A stretch of DNA of 64,000 bases from Marivita sp003149565 (GCF_965216415.1 NZ_CBDCFU010000002.1); one strand, 5' to 3'; counted from the stretch's first letter, positions 17,101 to 27,090 are shown. Program-made: numbers and translations. Notes: generated by a model not told the origin, from the letters alone.

Positions 17101-19140
17101 ATGAAACGACTTTTACTTTCAGGCGTGGCTTTGATTGCCTTGCCGGCAGCGGCCTATGCCAACTGCCCGGCAGTGACCGTTGCCGATCCGATGGGTGTCG
17201 CAGCTGGAGAATTCCCGCAGCAATACGAACTGAGCGCCTTCCAGGAAGCCGCTGGTTGCACGATGGAGTTTTCTGCAAACCCCGAGATCGAGGCACTGAA
17301 TGCTCAGATCAAAGGAAACCCGGATCTGCCTCCTCTTGCGGATCGTATTCCGGCAGAGCCGCTTGTTGTGATCCCCTATGAAAGTATCGGCGAGTACGGC
17401 GGTGAGCTGAACGTTCTGTCCAATGCGACCGAAGCGGGGACTTCTGACTTCTTGTCCGTGCGTCACGTCAGCCTGATGCGCTACTCCGACGATCTGCAGA
17501 CCATCGTACCGAATGTCGCAAAATCATGGGAGTGGAATGATGACTTCACCCAGCTGACGATCAAGCTGCGTGAAGGCCACAAGTGGTCGGACGGTGCTCC
17601 GTTCACCAGTGCGGACATCGTGTTCTATCATGACAACCTGATGCTCGACACGAACATCTTTGAGACGCCGAAAGATTATATCACGGTGGCTGGCGAGCCG
17701 ATGACGGTTGAGGCACCGGACGATACAACGGTCATCTTCAACCTTCCGGCACCTAAGCCGGGTCTGGTCGCCCACTTTGCGACACACTATTCGCAGCCGT
17801 TCCAGCCCAAGCATTTCCTTGGTCAATTCCACCCGGATGTTAATCCGGACGCGGACGCGTATGCGCAAAGCCTTGGCTTTGAAAACGGATATGACGCGAT
17901 CCTCGCCTATTACGGCAACTCGGATTGGACTGATACGCCAACGCCGATGCTGTCGCGCGCGGACATCGTCGATGGGCTGCCCAAGGCGACGTATCCGACG
18001 CTTGAATCGCACATCTACATCAGCGACACGACCGAAGGTCGCAAGCTGGTCGCGAACCCGTACTTCTTCCAGGTCGATTCAACAGGACAGCAGCTGCCCT
18101 ACATTTCGACCCAAGACGAGCTGTACATCAACGACAACGAGGTCCGTATCCTCAAGCTCGTGAACGGCGAAGTCGACTACAAGTCCCAGTCTCTGCAATT
18201 GGCCTCGGCGCCGATCTTGCTCGAAAACCAAGAGAAGGGCGATTACACCATCCACCTGCGTCCTGAGATTACAATGGGCGTGTTCGGCTTCAACGTGACC
18301 CACGAAGACCCGGCCAAGCGCGAAGTCTTCGGAAACCTTGCATTCCGCGAAGCAATGTCGGTGGCCATCAACCGCGCTGAGCTGAACGAGATCGGTTTCT
18401 TCGGTCAGGGCACGCCGCAGCAGTATGTCGGCTTCTCGCCTCTGCCGGAATTCGTTGACCAAAGCTGGCTGCAGTATAAAGCCGAATATGATCCTGAAGC
18501 GGCTAAGGCAGCGTTGGATGAAATTGGCATGGTCGACACGGATGGCGATGGTTTCCGGGAACTCCCCAATGGCGACAAGCTCGTTCTGAACCTGAACTTC
18601 TCTACCCAGGGGATTGCCGGTCAAACCGTTGAACTCGTGGCGCAGAACTGGGCCGATGTTGGCATTCAGTCCGTCGTCAAAGAAGTGACACCGGATGAAT
18701 ACCGCTCGGCACAATCCTCGAACCAGTTGGACGTCGTTATGTGGCGCAAGTCGCAGCCGCTGGCCATCGTTCTGGGCAACAATGAGCTGTGGGTGCCGCC
18801 CTACGAAAACTATTTCGGTGTGCGTAATGCGATGCTCTGGGCCGAGTGGATCGACTCTGACGGTGCCGCTGGTGTTGAACCGCCGCAGTGGGCGAAGGAC
18901 ATGATTGACGACATCAATGCGCTTCAGTCCGCCGCGCAGGGTACGCCCGAGTTCGAACAACTCGCATCGGACCTCGTTTCGGCAATGGTTGAAAACATGA
19001 TGTTCATCGGGACGGTCAATGCACCTGCGCCGATCTATCAGCAGAACAAGCTGAAGAACTTTGCAGACTTCAAGACGCATTCCTACGAGTACTATCGGAC
19101 CTATCCGTACCGCGCTACGCAGTGGTGGCTGGACGAATAA
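17101..19140 (+). CDS. ABC transporter substrate-binding protein, peptide/opine (SBP_bac_5) family
   Basis: A 679-residue periplasmic binding protein with signal peptide MKRLLLSGVALIALPAAAYA and a GGAGAT ribosome-binding site. The family 5 fold is shown by VAKSWEWNDDFTQLTIKLRE followed by HKWSDGAPFTSADIVFYHD and by FREAMSVAINRAELNE. It is about 100-150 residues longer than DppA/OppA. It feeds the two permeases and two ATPases that follow. Family ligands include peptides, opines, nickel and glycosides; the adjoining esterase and LysR site make a phosphonate ester or conjugate a plausible ligand (inference). The 234 bp before it contain a small stem-loop (ACCCGG/CCGGGT) but no gene that I can support. 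Confidence 0.9.
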   Translation: MKRLLLSGVALIALPAAAYANCPAVTVADPMGVAAGEFPQQYELSAFQEAAGCTMEFSANPEIEALNAQIKGNPDLPPLADRIPAEPLVVIPYESIGEYGGELNVLSNATEAGTSDFLSVRHVSLMRYSDDLQTIVPNVAKSWEWNDDFTQLTIKLREGHKWSDGAPFTSADIVFYHDNLMLDTNIFETPKDYITVAGEPMTVEAPDDTTVIFNLPAPKPGLVAHFATHYSQPFQPKHFLGQFHPDVNPDADAYAQSLGFENGYDAILAYYGNSDWTDTPTPMLSRADIVDGLPKATYPTLESHIYISDTTEGRKLVANPYFFQVDSTGQQLPYISTQDELYINDNEVRILKLVNGEVDYKSQSLQLASAPILLENQEKGDYTIHLRPEITMGVFGFNVTHEDPAKREVFGNLAFREAMSVAINRAELNEIGFFGQGTPQQYVGFSPLPEFVDQSWLQYKAEYDPEAAKAALDEIGMVDTDGDGFRELPNGDKLVLNLNFSTQGIAGQTVELVAQNWADVGIQSVVKEVTPDEYRSAQSSNQLDVVMWRKSQPLAIVLGNNELWVPPYENYFGVRNAMLWAEWIDSDGAAGVEPPQWAKDMIDDINALQSAAQGTPEFEQLASDLVSAMVENMMFIGTVNAPAPIYQQNKLKNFADFKTHSYEYYRTYPYRATQWWLDE

Positions 19141-19258
19141 AGCCGCGATAATGTCGCTGCGGGCAGATCTTGTCTGCTCGCAGCGGCCTATCCAATGACA
19201 GTCGTCTGGCAAAAACCCGGGTCAATCGGGACTCAGACATCTAGCAGGGGCACCAATC

Positions 19259-20263
19259 ATGTTGAATTTTGCGCGTTTCGTGCTGACCCGCGCTGTGCTT
19301 GCGATGATCACGCTGGTCATCGTGTCCCTTGTTGTGTTCTCGCTGATGGAATTGGTGCCCGGCGATTGCGCTGAACGCTACCTCGCATTCAAGAACACGC
19401 AAGGATCTGGCATTTCGGTCGCAGATATCGAAGCCGAGCGCGCGCGCCTCGGGTTGGATCGACCTTTCCTTGAACGCTGGGGCAAGTGGATCGTGAACGC
19501 ATTCCAAGGTGAGTTCGGCGACAGTTGTATCCTCCGTGTGAACATCGCCCAGCTTCTGGGTGACAAGTTCTGGATTTCACTGGGTCTGTGCCTGGCATCG
19601 CTGGCTCTCGCATATGCCATTGCGCTGCCAGTGGGCATCATTGCTGCAGCGTCGAACAATGCGGTTCTCAACAACTCGCTGCGCCTCTTTAGCTATCTCG
19701 GTCTTGCGATGCCGAATTTCCTGTTGGCGCTGATGATCATGTTGTTCTCTACCGTGTATTTCGGAGACACTCTGACGGGCTTGTTCTCGGCCGAGTATCG
19801 AGATGCGCCTTGGAGTTTTGACAGACTGCTGGACCTGCTCAGCAATGCGTGGCTTCCAATCTTCATTCTGGGTTGGTCGGCTACGGCATTTGCGCTTCAA
19901 ACTGTACGTGCGCTGATGTCTGACGAGATTGGCAAGCTTTACGTTACAGCGGCTGAAGCGCGCGGGGTTCATGGCCGGAAACTGCTCTGGAACTACCCCG
20001 CACGTCACGCACTGGGCCCGATCGTCAACAGCCTTGGCTTTGACCTGAACCGCATCTTCAATGAATTGCCTATCGTGGCTTTGATCCTGACGCTCACTGA
20101 AGCAGGGGCATTGCTTATCGAGGCCTTGGCGCGGTCCAATGACCAGCAGCTTGCAGGTGCCATCATCTTCCTTCTGACCGCGTCCATCGTGACGCTCAAT
20201 TTCCTAACGGATGTGTTGCTGGCGGTGCTTGATCCGCGCGTCCGTAAGAGCATTGTGAGGTGA
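19259..20263 (+). CDS. ABC transporter permease, DppB family
   Basis: A 334-residue inner-membrane permease with about six helices and an N-terminal segment (TRAVLAMITLVIVSLVVFSL) typical of DppB/OppB. The EAA-loop region around TAAEARGVHGRKLLWNYPARHAL contacts the ATPases. The gap of 118 bp after the binding-protein gene holds a small stem-loop region (CGCTGCGGGCAGATC to CTGCTCGCAGCGG) that may attenuate downstream expression. It forms the membrane channel with the next gene product. Confidence 0.92.
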   Translation: MLNFARFVLTRAVLAMITLVIVSLVVFSLMELVPGDCAERYLAFKNTQGSGISVADIEAERARLGLDRPFLERWGKWIVNAFQGEFGDSCILRVNIAQLLGDKFWISLGLCLASLALAYAIALPVGIIAAASNNAVLNNSLRLFSYLGLAMPNFLLALMIMLFSTVYFGDTLTGLFSAEYRDAPWSFDRLLDLLSNAWLPIFILGWSATAFALQTVRALMSDEIGKLYVTAAEARGVHGRKLLWNYPARHALGPIVNSLGFDLNRIFNELPIVALILTLTEAGALLIEALARSNDQQLAGAIIFLLTASIVTLNFLTDVLLAVLDPRVRKSIVR

Positions 20264-20267
20264 CGCC

Positions 20268-21467
20268 ATGACGACGACACCCGATCCCCATAAGCCCAAC
20301 CTTGCCGAGACGACCGGCCCGCATGTGCAGGTTGTCGAAACCGAGGACGCAGTTAAGCGGCGCTCAAAAGAGGCCTATTTCACAGCGTCTCAGGGGCAAT
20401 TGATCTGGGCACGGTTCAAGAAACAGCGCTCGGCGATGATTGCGGCTTGCGTGTTGGTGTTCCTTGTGCTGTCGGGCATCTTTGCGCCGTTCCTGTCGCC
20501 CTATGATCCGACAATTGCGGGCAAGAATGACGATTACCTGAACGGTGCGCCGCAGGTGCCGATGTTTTGCGACATCAATGGCTGTTCGCTCAGGCCATTT
20601 GTGCATGCAGTCGAACGCGAACGCTCTTTGGCGACGAACTTTCGCTGGGTGACCACCATCAATGAAGACGAACGCAACTACGTGTATTTCTTCGTGGAAG
20701 GCTGGGAGTACAAGCTGTTCGGGTTCATCCCGATGGACACGCATCTGTTCGGCACCCAAGACGGTTTCGTGCATGTCTTTGGCACCGATGCGAGCGGCAA
20801 GGATATCTTTTCTCGAACATTCCACGCGATTTGGACCTCGCTTCAGGTCGGTACGATCGGGGTGTTCATCGCTTTCGTGCTTGCGCTCGTGATCGGTGGG
20901 GTGTCCGGCTACTATGGTGGTTGGGTAGATTCCATCCTGCAGATGATCACCGATGCCGTTCGAACGGTTCCTGCAATCCCATTGTTCATGGCTGTCGCTG
21001 CTTTCATGCCACCTGAGATGACAGCGGAACAACGGTTCTTCTATATCTCGCTTATACTTGGTCTGATTGGCTGGCCAACCTTGGCGCGACGTGTGCGCAC
21101 ACACCTTCTGACCGAGCGGAACCAGGAATACGTTCTAGCGGCGCAGCTGTGTGGAGCGTCATCGGGGCATGTGATCCGTCGGCATTTGCTGCCGAGCTTC
21201 ACCAGCTATATCATCGTCGATCTGGTGATTTCCTTTCCGTATATGGTGCTGTCGGAAACAGCGCTTTCTTTCATCGGCCTTGGCCTGAAGGATCCCGTCA
21301 ACAGCCTTGGCGTCATGCTCCAGAATGTGACAAGTGCTGATGTTCTACTCAACTATCAATGGTACTTCATCCCGGTGATCTTTTTCATCGCACTGGTGAT
21401 GGCGTTTGTGTTTGTCGGTGACGGCTTGCGCGACGCCGCGGACCCCTACTCGGATAACAACAAATGA
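20268..21467 (+). CDS. ABC transporter permease, DppC family
   Basis: A 399-residue permease of the DppC/OppC type. It has an N-terminal cytoplasmic extension of about 50 residues, one helix (AACVLVFLVLSGIFAPFL), a long periplasmic insert of about 100 residues, then the core with GTDASGKDIFSRTFHAIW and the EAA loop AAQLCGASSGHVIRRHLLPS. The insert makes it longer than standard DppC (about 300). It starts 4 nt after the DppB-type gene and overlaps the next gene by 4 nt. Confidence 0.92.
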   Translation: MTTTPDPHKPNLAETTGPHVQVVETEDAVKRRSKEAYFTASQGQLIWARFKKQRSAMIAACVLVFLVLSGIFAPFLSPYDPTIAGKNDDYLNGAPQVPMFCDINGCSLRPFVHAVERERSLATNFRWVTTINEDERNYVYFFVEGWEYKLFGFIPMDTHLFGTQDGFVHVFGTDASGKDIFSRTFHAIWTSLQVGTIGVFIAFVLALVIGGVSGYYGGWVDSILQMITDAVRTVPAIPLFMAVAAFMPPEMTAEQRFFYISLILGLIGWPTLARRVRTHLLTERNQEYVLAAQLCGASSGHVIRRHLLPSFTSYIIVDLVISFPYMVLSETALSFIGLGLKDPVNSLGVMLQNVTSADVLLNYQWYFIPVIFFIALVMAFVFVGDGLRDAADPYSDNNK

Positions 21468-22456
21468 GCCTGATCGACGTTCAAAATTTGACGCTCAAGT
21501 TCCGGACTGACGAGGGTTTGATCACCGCGGTCGACAACGTGAGCTTTTCACTGAACAAGGGCGAAGTGATGGGGCTTGTCGGAGAGTCCGGTTCAGGCAA
21601 ATCTGTGACCGCAAAATCGTTGATGCACCTGAATGCGCGCAATGCGGTTTACAGCCCTGAAAGCAAGATCACATTGCACACGGATACAGGTCCGGTGGAT
21701 GTCCTGTCCCTGAAGACCCCGCGCGAATTGAATATCGTGCGCGGCGGTGCAGTGTCGATGATCTTTCAGGAACCGATGGCCAGCTTTGCGCCTGCAATTA
21801 CAATCGGCAAGCAAATGGTCGAGCAACTTCAATTGCACGGCGACTATTCAAAAGAGCAGGCCAAGAACATCAGTGTTGAAATGCTCGACCGCGTTGGTAT
21901 CTCCGATGCGTCAAAACGTTTCGATCAATATGCATTCGAGCTTTCGGGCGGTATGCGCCAACGCGCCATGATTGCCATGGCGCTTTCGACACAGCCAAAA
22001 CTCTTGATAGCCGACGAACCTACAACCGCGCTGGATGTGACGATCCAGGCGCAGGTGATCGACTTGATGAAAGACCTTGTTTCTGAATTCCACATGGGGA
22101 TCGTTTTTATTACGCATGATCTTGGTGTGGTCGCCCAGACCGCAGACAAGGTAAACGTGATGTATCTTGGCCGTATGATTGAGGAGGGCCCGGTTCGCGA
22201 GGTTATTCGCAACCCCAAGCATCCCTACACGCAAGGCCTGTTGGCCGCGCTTCCGAAATTGGATGATCTGGATTCGCCGCTGACACCGGTACCGGGTGAT
22301 ATCCCTTCGCCGCTGGAACGTCCGACCGGCTGCGTATTCCACACGCGGTGCTCGAAGGTGGTCGGCGATGTCTGCATGGCCATCGATCCGCAGGAGCGGC
22401 AGATTGAGAATTCACATAAAGTGGCCTGCCATATCTATGACGAGGTACCAGCATGA
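21464..22456 (+). CDS. ABC transporter ATP-binding protein, DppD family
   Basis: A 330-residue ATPase with Walker A GESGSGKS, signature ELSGGMRQRAMIA, Walker B LLIADEPTTALD, and the C-terminal oligopeptide/dipeptide extension with its cysteine cluster (GCVFHTRCSKVVGDVC). It powers the peptide-type importer together with the next protein. It is translationally coupled to both neighbours by ATGA overlaps. Confidence 0.95.
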   Translation: MSLIDVQNLTLKFRTDEGLITAVDNVSFSLNKGEVMGLVGESGSGKSVTAKSLMHLNARNAVYSPESKITLHTDTGPVDVLSLKTPRELNIVRGGAVSMIFQEPMASFAPAITIGKQMVEQLQLHGDYSKEQAKNISVEMLDRVGISDASKRFDQYAFELSGGMRQRAMIAMALSTQPKLLIADEPTTALDVTIQAQVIDLMKDLVSEFHMGIVFITHDLGVVAQTADKVNVMYLGRMIEEGPVREVIRNPKHPYTQGLLAALPKLDDLDSPLTPVPGDIPSPLERPTGCVFHTRCSKVVGDVCMAIDPQERQIENSHKVACHIYDEVPA

Positions 22457-23454
22457 GTGATGTTCTGATCCGTGCCAAAGGCCTCTCAGTGGGCTTCCCT
22501 ATTGGAGGCGGGCTCTTCAACAAACAGGTCCTCAAGGCTGTCGATAATGTGTCTCTCGAAATTGAGAAGGGCTCATTCTTCGGCCTTGTCGGCGAAAGCG
22601 GTTCTGGCAAGACAACGCTTGGACGCGCTTTGCTCAAAGCGGCCCCGATTACCGGCGGTGGCGCGCACTACAGTGATGGTGAGGTGGACTATGACCTCGA
22701 AAACATCACAAAGGAACAACTAAAGGATTACCGCAAGCGGGCACAGCTGATCTTTCAAGATCCCTATGCCGCGCTGAGTCCACGCATGACGGTGCGGGAC
22801 ATTATCGCGGAACCGCTCGAAGTTATGGGGCTGACGAAAAATCGCGCTGAAACCGATGCGCGCGTTCGTGAGATCGCCGCGAAGTGCCGGTTGAACCTAG
22901 AGCATCTGCGTCGTTTTCCCCACGCGTTTTCCGGTGGGCAGCGTCAGCGCATCTCTATCGCCCGCGCGCTCGTATCAGCACCGAAATTCATCGTGGCCGA
23001 TGAAAGTGTTGCTGCACTGGACGTCTCCATCCAAGCCGATGTGTTGAATCTGCTCAAGCAGATCCAGACTGACATGGGGCTGACGTTCATGTTCATCAGC
23101 CATGACCTTTCAGTTGTGGCTCATACCTGTGACCATGTCGCTGTGATGTATTTAGGACGGCTGGTGGAAACTGCGCCAACGCGCAAGCTTTTCGCTGCGC
23201 CGCGTCATCCGTATACGAAGGCGCTGTTTTCCGCGATCCCATCCCTTGATCCAGATGATCGCGGAACGGCGCAGAAACTGACCGGCGAGATTCCGTCACC
23301 GACCAATCAGCCACCTGGCTGCAAGTTTCACACCCGTTGTCCGTTTGCCATCGACCATTGCAAACAAGTCGAACCCAAGCTTGAGACAGACGGTACCGGG
23401 CACGATGTTGCCTGCCATCGGTGGAAAGAATTGATGGCTCCTCAAGCGGCCTGA
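22453..23454 (+). CDS. ABC transporter ATP-binding protein, DppF family
   Basis: A 333-residue ATPase with Walker A GESGSGKTT, signature FSGGQRQRISIARAL, Walker B IVADESVAALD and the C-terminal cysteine region CKFHTRCPFAIDHC. In Walker B the usual DEP is DES, as in some DppF relatives. It completes the five-gene importer and ends directly against the convergent acyltransferase-like gene. Confidence 0.95.
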   Translation: MSDVLIRAKGLSVGFPIGGGLFNKQVLKAVDNVSLEIEKGSFFGLVGESGSGKTTLGRALLKAAPITGGGAHYSDGEVDYDLENITKEQLKDYRKRAQLIFQDPYAALSPRMTVRDIIAEPLEVMGLTKNRAETDARVREIAAKCRLNLEHLRRFPHAFSGGQRQRISIARALVSAPKFIVADESVAALDVSIQADVLNLLKQIQTDMGLTFMFISHDLSVVAHTCDHVAVMYLGRLVETAPTRKLFAAPRHPYTKALFSAIPSLDPDDRGTAQKLTGEIPSPTNQPPGCKFHTRCPFAIDHCKQVEPKLETDGTGHDVACHRWKELMAPQAA

Positions 23455-25479
23455 TCACCTGTCGATCATTCGGCGCTGAGGTGCGTGTGTGCGGACCTTC
23501 GCGAGGTCCTCTTCGAATACGGATGACAGGGCGAGGGCACCGCTTGGGCTAAGCCGTGTCGAGGTGACGTAATCGCTGGACAAACCGCCTCGTGCATCGC
23601 AGCGGGTGCTTGAGCAGAAAGCCCCCCACGTATCGACATATGTGATCAATCCAAGCCGCTCAAAACCATTGAATAGGTTGTCGGCGTCTGCATGCAACGC
23701 AGAGGCCTCGGCCAGCGAAATGAAATGGGACAGCGTTGGCATCCCTAGGTACATGCCCGCCCCGGGCAGACTGGCCCGCGCGGCTATTTCAGCGTTGAAA
23801 CGCGGTTGAGGTGGGACCTGGCGCAGAACCGAGACCCGCAAACCCTTCCCTCTCAGTGTGCTCAGAGTTTCGCGGGCAGCGGCCGCGACATAGTCGGTTT
23901 GCCGCGTCACATCGAATGGACTGCCATCAATCGGCCCAAGGCGAACCGGGGTACGCTGAAACAGTTCGGCGTTTTTGATGCCAAGGTAGTAGGTCCAATC
24001 TGCAACCAAGGTGACTTGGCGAATGCTGCGAAAATGTGAAAGAGCCTGAACAACCTGAGCGGACTGCCGGTCACAGAGCTGTCCCGACACCTCAGTGTGC
24101 GCAGAGAACCGACTCTGCAAACCGTCCAGCGGAATGCAGTTCGACCGCGCAATAAGCAGTGTGGGCACTTGGGTGCGTCGCGCTGCCTCTGCGAGCCCGT
24201 AACGCAAAGTGTCCAACTGGTGGTCACCCCAGATTAACGCCTTGGGCGGCCCTTCTGGCCCAAGCCGGCAAACCTCAAGCCCGGCCAATGGTCCATCGAT
24301 CATCTGAGGGCAGTCGAAGGCTGGCGCTCCGGTCTCCAGCGCGTGGATGTAGGCTTGTGCATTTGCGGGAAATCTCAGTTGCAGGCCCTGCGTCGTCAAG
24401 CCAATCAAACCGTTGATGAACAGAACCGCCGCAACAACGCCACTGATCAGTAGTTGATTTGACCACCGGCGCTGCTCGATCCGTTGCCAGATCGTCCAGG
24501 ACACTATGGCGAACAACAGGCACGGAATGATCAAGACGAGGTATTCCGTCTGTGTGACCTCGGACACGCGCAGCGCCGATGCAAGATGGGTCAATGGAAC
24601 CGCCCAAAGGAATGTGTGCAGCACCATGCCGAACCACCGCCTGCGCATGGCGGTCATGTCCGGTCGCAACTCTCGTGGTCTGCTGCCAAGGTAGAGAAAC
24701 GCAAGCGCGATTGCGACAAGTGCTCTTGCTGTCAGTGTGTTTCCCGTTGCGGCAATGACCATAATACCAGCGACGAAATTGATCACGCCAATCAGGGTAG
24801 CGTATTCAAGAACACGGAACCTGCTAACGATGATGAAAGGGATTGCTCCGAACAAGAAGGCCCAAAGCCCGCCAATTGGAAGAAGCTGGATAACTGGGCT
24901 GTTGTTTGTTGAGAGGATTAACGAAGTCCCGGCCAAGACAGTCAGTACCAGCAGCAAACGGACAACATTTTTGGAAAGACGCCAATAGAGTAGACTGAGG
25001 ATCAGACAGCACTGCCCAATCAAAGCGGGAATCCACAGGTGATCGAACAGCCCGACAAACCGCTGAGATGAGTCCACTGGAAAGAAGACAAGTCCGAAAT
25101 TTGTGGTGAACGTGGCTGCCTGTAACAGCGCATTGCCAAGGTTCTTGTACTCATCGGGCAGGAAAGTCATCCATCCAACCGCGAACATCACAAGTGCACA
25201 ACATAAGACGCCGATGAAGTATGCCTGCAGCACACTGATCACTTGTGTGCGGAAAATCTCAGGACCTCTGATCAACTGATTGGCGGACCACGCACCGCAA
25301 AAGACCAGGATCATATCCTTAGCAAACGTATCGGCGCCAACCCGTCCTGCCCCAAGCGCTGCAAGCACAAAGGCAAAGCAAACCAGTGCGAGGAGGAACT
25401 GCCGCATCTCTGACCGAGCGGCTTCAGAGTCTTTCAGAACGAAGACGTCTGATAAGCGAAGGGAGGACTGGACTGACAC
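23455..25479 (-). CDS. degenerate acyltransferase-3/SGNH (OafA-like) membrane protein
   Basis: A 674-residue protein with about ten N-terminal membrane helices and a C-terminal SGNH-like domain (from about 400). It resembles OafA-type O-antigen acetylases: LPDEYKNLG (107-115), DHLW (146-149), a WGDHQ segment (417-421) and TRLSPSGA (641-648) align by eye with the usual LPDELK, HLWSLAVEEQ, GDSH and HLSxxGA. Residues normally catalytic appear changed: the AT3 histidine near residue 40, the glutamate after HLW, the SGNH serine (GDH instead of GDS) and the C-terminal histidine (TR instead of NH). It may be a non-catalytic paralogue involved in surface polysaccharide. GC is lower than in flanking genes. 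Confidence 0.78.
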   Translation of the reverse strand: MSVQSSLRLSDVFVLKDSEAARSEMRQFLLALVCFAFVLAALGAGRVGADTFAKDMILVFCGAWSANQLIRGPEIFRTQVISVLQAYFIGVLCCALVMFAVGWMTFLPDEYKNLGNALLQAATFTTNFGLVFFPVDSSQRFVGLFDHLWIPALIGQCCLILSLLYWRLSKNVVRLLLVLTVLAGTSLILSTNNSPVIQLLPIGGLWAFLFGAIPFIIVSRFRVLEYATLIGVINFVAGIMVIAATGNTLTARALVAIALAFLYLGSRPRELRPDMTAMRRRWFGMVLHTFLWAVPLTHLASALRVSEVTQTEYLVLIIPCLLFAIVSWTIWQRIEQRRWSNQLLISGVVAAVLFINGLIGLTTQGLQLRFPANAQAYIHALETGAPAFDCPQMIDGPLAGLEVCRLGPEGPPKALIWGDHQLDTLRYGLAEAARRTQVPTLLIARSNCIPLDGLQSRFSAHTEVSGQLCDRQSAQVVQALSHFRSIRQVTLVADWTYYLGIKNAELFQRTPVRLGPIDGSPFDVTRQTDYVAAAARETLSTLRGKGLRVSVLRQVPPQPRFNAEIAARASLPGAGMYLGMPTLSHFISLAEASALHADADNLFNGFERLGLITYVDTWGAFCSSTRCDARGGLSSDYVTSTRLSPSGALALSSVFEEDLAKVRTHAPQRRMIDR

Positions 25480-25580
25480 GCTACCGCAAGATTACAAGAA
25501 CGGCCCCCACCGCTGGTCCAAACTACTTCATTCACGCCCGCTCCGGCAATGCATGAGTCCGAAACAGTCTGTTGTATTGA

Positions 25581-26918
25581 TTAAGGAATTGTTGAGCGAA
25601 CTGGCCTTAATCCAGCCTTGAAAATGTCGGGTTTTGGTGCATCAAGTCCCAATGCAAGCCAATCATAAACTTCGCGCATCTGGCGTGCCTTGCAATCCCA
25701 CAGGAAATACTCTTCGACCCGCTGTCGTGCATTCCTCGACATGTGGGCGAGTGATGCGGGGTTCTCAGTAAGTTTCGTCAGGATTTCACGGAACGCCGAT
25801 ACAATGTCATCGCGGCTCCCGCAGGGGGCCTTGAAGCCAGTATCGTCTGTCACCAGCTCACCGGGGCCCGCGTAGTCGACGATAACCGGCACCACGCCCA
25901 AAGCCATCGCTTCTAAAACGACACCACCTCCGAATTCTCGGATCGACGGAAAACTCAGGATGTGAGACTGGCTGAGAATGGTCTGCACGTCTTCATGCGG
26001 CAGCCATTTGTGAAAAGATAGATTGTCTCCACATCCCAACGCGTTAGCTTGCTTTTGTAATTGCTCCAGCATCGGGCCATCGCCAACGATATCCAATGTC
26101 ATGCGCCCGGTCCTTAGCAGATCAGCAGAAGCTGCGATCAGCATGTCAGGGCCTTTGTATGGGACCAAACGCCCCACAAAGCAGGCTTTCAACACATCCC
26201 CAGGGGGCTGCGCCATCTTGTTGAAACGTGTGGGGTCTATGCCATTTTCGGGGATATAGACCGTTTTGTCCTGATATGGGCCCGGAATCTCGCTTTGGGT
26301 GTGGCGTGAACCGACAATAATGGCCGACGCGTTTTTAACTGTGTCAGTGTGGCCAGGCAGATGTTTGTAAGCGTTGCGCAGATAGCTCAACCATTCCCTT
26401 TCCGCCCGTCTCTCGGCGTCGAAATGTTTGGGCCACGGGACTCCGCCGTTCAGAGGGCCAAGAACGAATGGCACTCCGGCACGCCTTACCTTTTTGGCGA
26501 TGGGCGAGGAGATTGTCGGACTAAGAGGGGTGATACGATGCACAATATCGTAGTCGCCTGCCGATATTGCTGGACCAAACTCTTTCCAAACCAGATGCTC
26601 GAACCAAGGATACATCAGTGCGTTGATGGCCTGCAGGGTGGTCCAGCCCTTTCCCTCACCCATTCGGAGTTTTTCAGCAAGTGCCCAAAGGGGTCGTGCG
26701 ACAGACTCCGAATCGATGGCTGTAAAATCCCGCCCTTCGACCAAACCTGCGCGCAGAATTGCGTCTCGATTGCGGACTTGCGTGACCAAATGTACGTCCG
26801 CAACATCTCTTAGCGCTTGCGCCAAAGACCATCCCACTAATGGAACGCTCACCCATTCAGGATTGGCGGCTTCGGCAATGGCCAAGACCCGCGGACGCGC
26901 TGATTTGAAGGTGGTCAT
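25581..26918 (-). CDS. glycosyltransferase family 4 (GT-B)
   Basis: A 445-residue glycosyltransferase. The C-terminal group 1 domain shows CFVGRLVPYKGPDMLIAA, the FPSIREFGGGVVLEAMALGV motif with the E-x7-E pair that holds the nucleotide sugar, and VPVIVDYAGPGELV. The N-terminal domain has PFVLGPLNGGVPWPKHF, seen in several polysaccharide mannosyl- or rhamnosyltransferases. It acts in the cytoplasm on a lipid-linked glycan. It follows the broken polymerase/ligase gene by 15 nt, so both belong to a polysaccharide operon. Confidence 0.9.
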   Translation of the reverse strand: MTTFKSARPRVLAIAEAANPEWVSVPLVGWSLAQALRDVADVHLVTQVRNRDAILRAGLVEGRDFTAIDSESVARPLWALAEKLRMGEGKGWTTLQAINALMYPWFEHLVWKEFGPAISAGDYDIVHRITPLSPTISSPIAKKVRRAGVPFVLGPLNGGVPWPKHFDAERRAEREWLSYLRNAYKHLPGHTDTVKNASAIIVGSRHTQSEIPGPYQDKTVYIPENGIDPTRFNKMAQPPGDVLKACFVGRLVPYKGPDMLIAASADLLRTGRMTLDIVGDGPMLEQLQKQANALGCGDNLSFHKWLPHEDVQTILSQSHILSFPSIREFGGGVVLEAMALGVVPVIVDYAGPGELVTDDTGFKAPCGSRDDIVSAFREILTKLTENPASLAHMSRNARQRVEEYFLWDCKARQMREVYDWLALGLDAPKPDIFKAGLRPVRSTIP

Positions 26919-27063
26919 ACGTTCAATGTGTTCCTAGATGACGGGGCGCCATTGCAACCGCTGGTCTGATTGAAACTCTTTCCTGCCATCGCGCAGTGTT
27001 TCCGCATAGCCCAACAACGCACCCGCCATCAGCCACGTCAGTGGGGTGAGCGTCGCGTTGGGG

Positions 27064-27090
27064 TGAAGCGCCCCGGGTTTACCGGAGGGT
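27064..27090 (+). repeat. IS3 left inverted repeat
   Basis: TGAAGCGCCCCGGGTTTACC followed by GGAGGGT. It differs from the right end only at position 6 (C instead of T). Confidence 0.93.
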
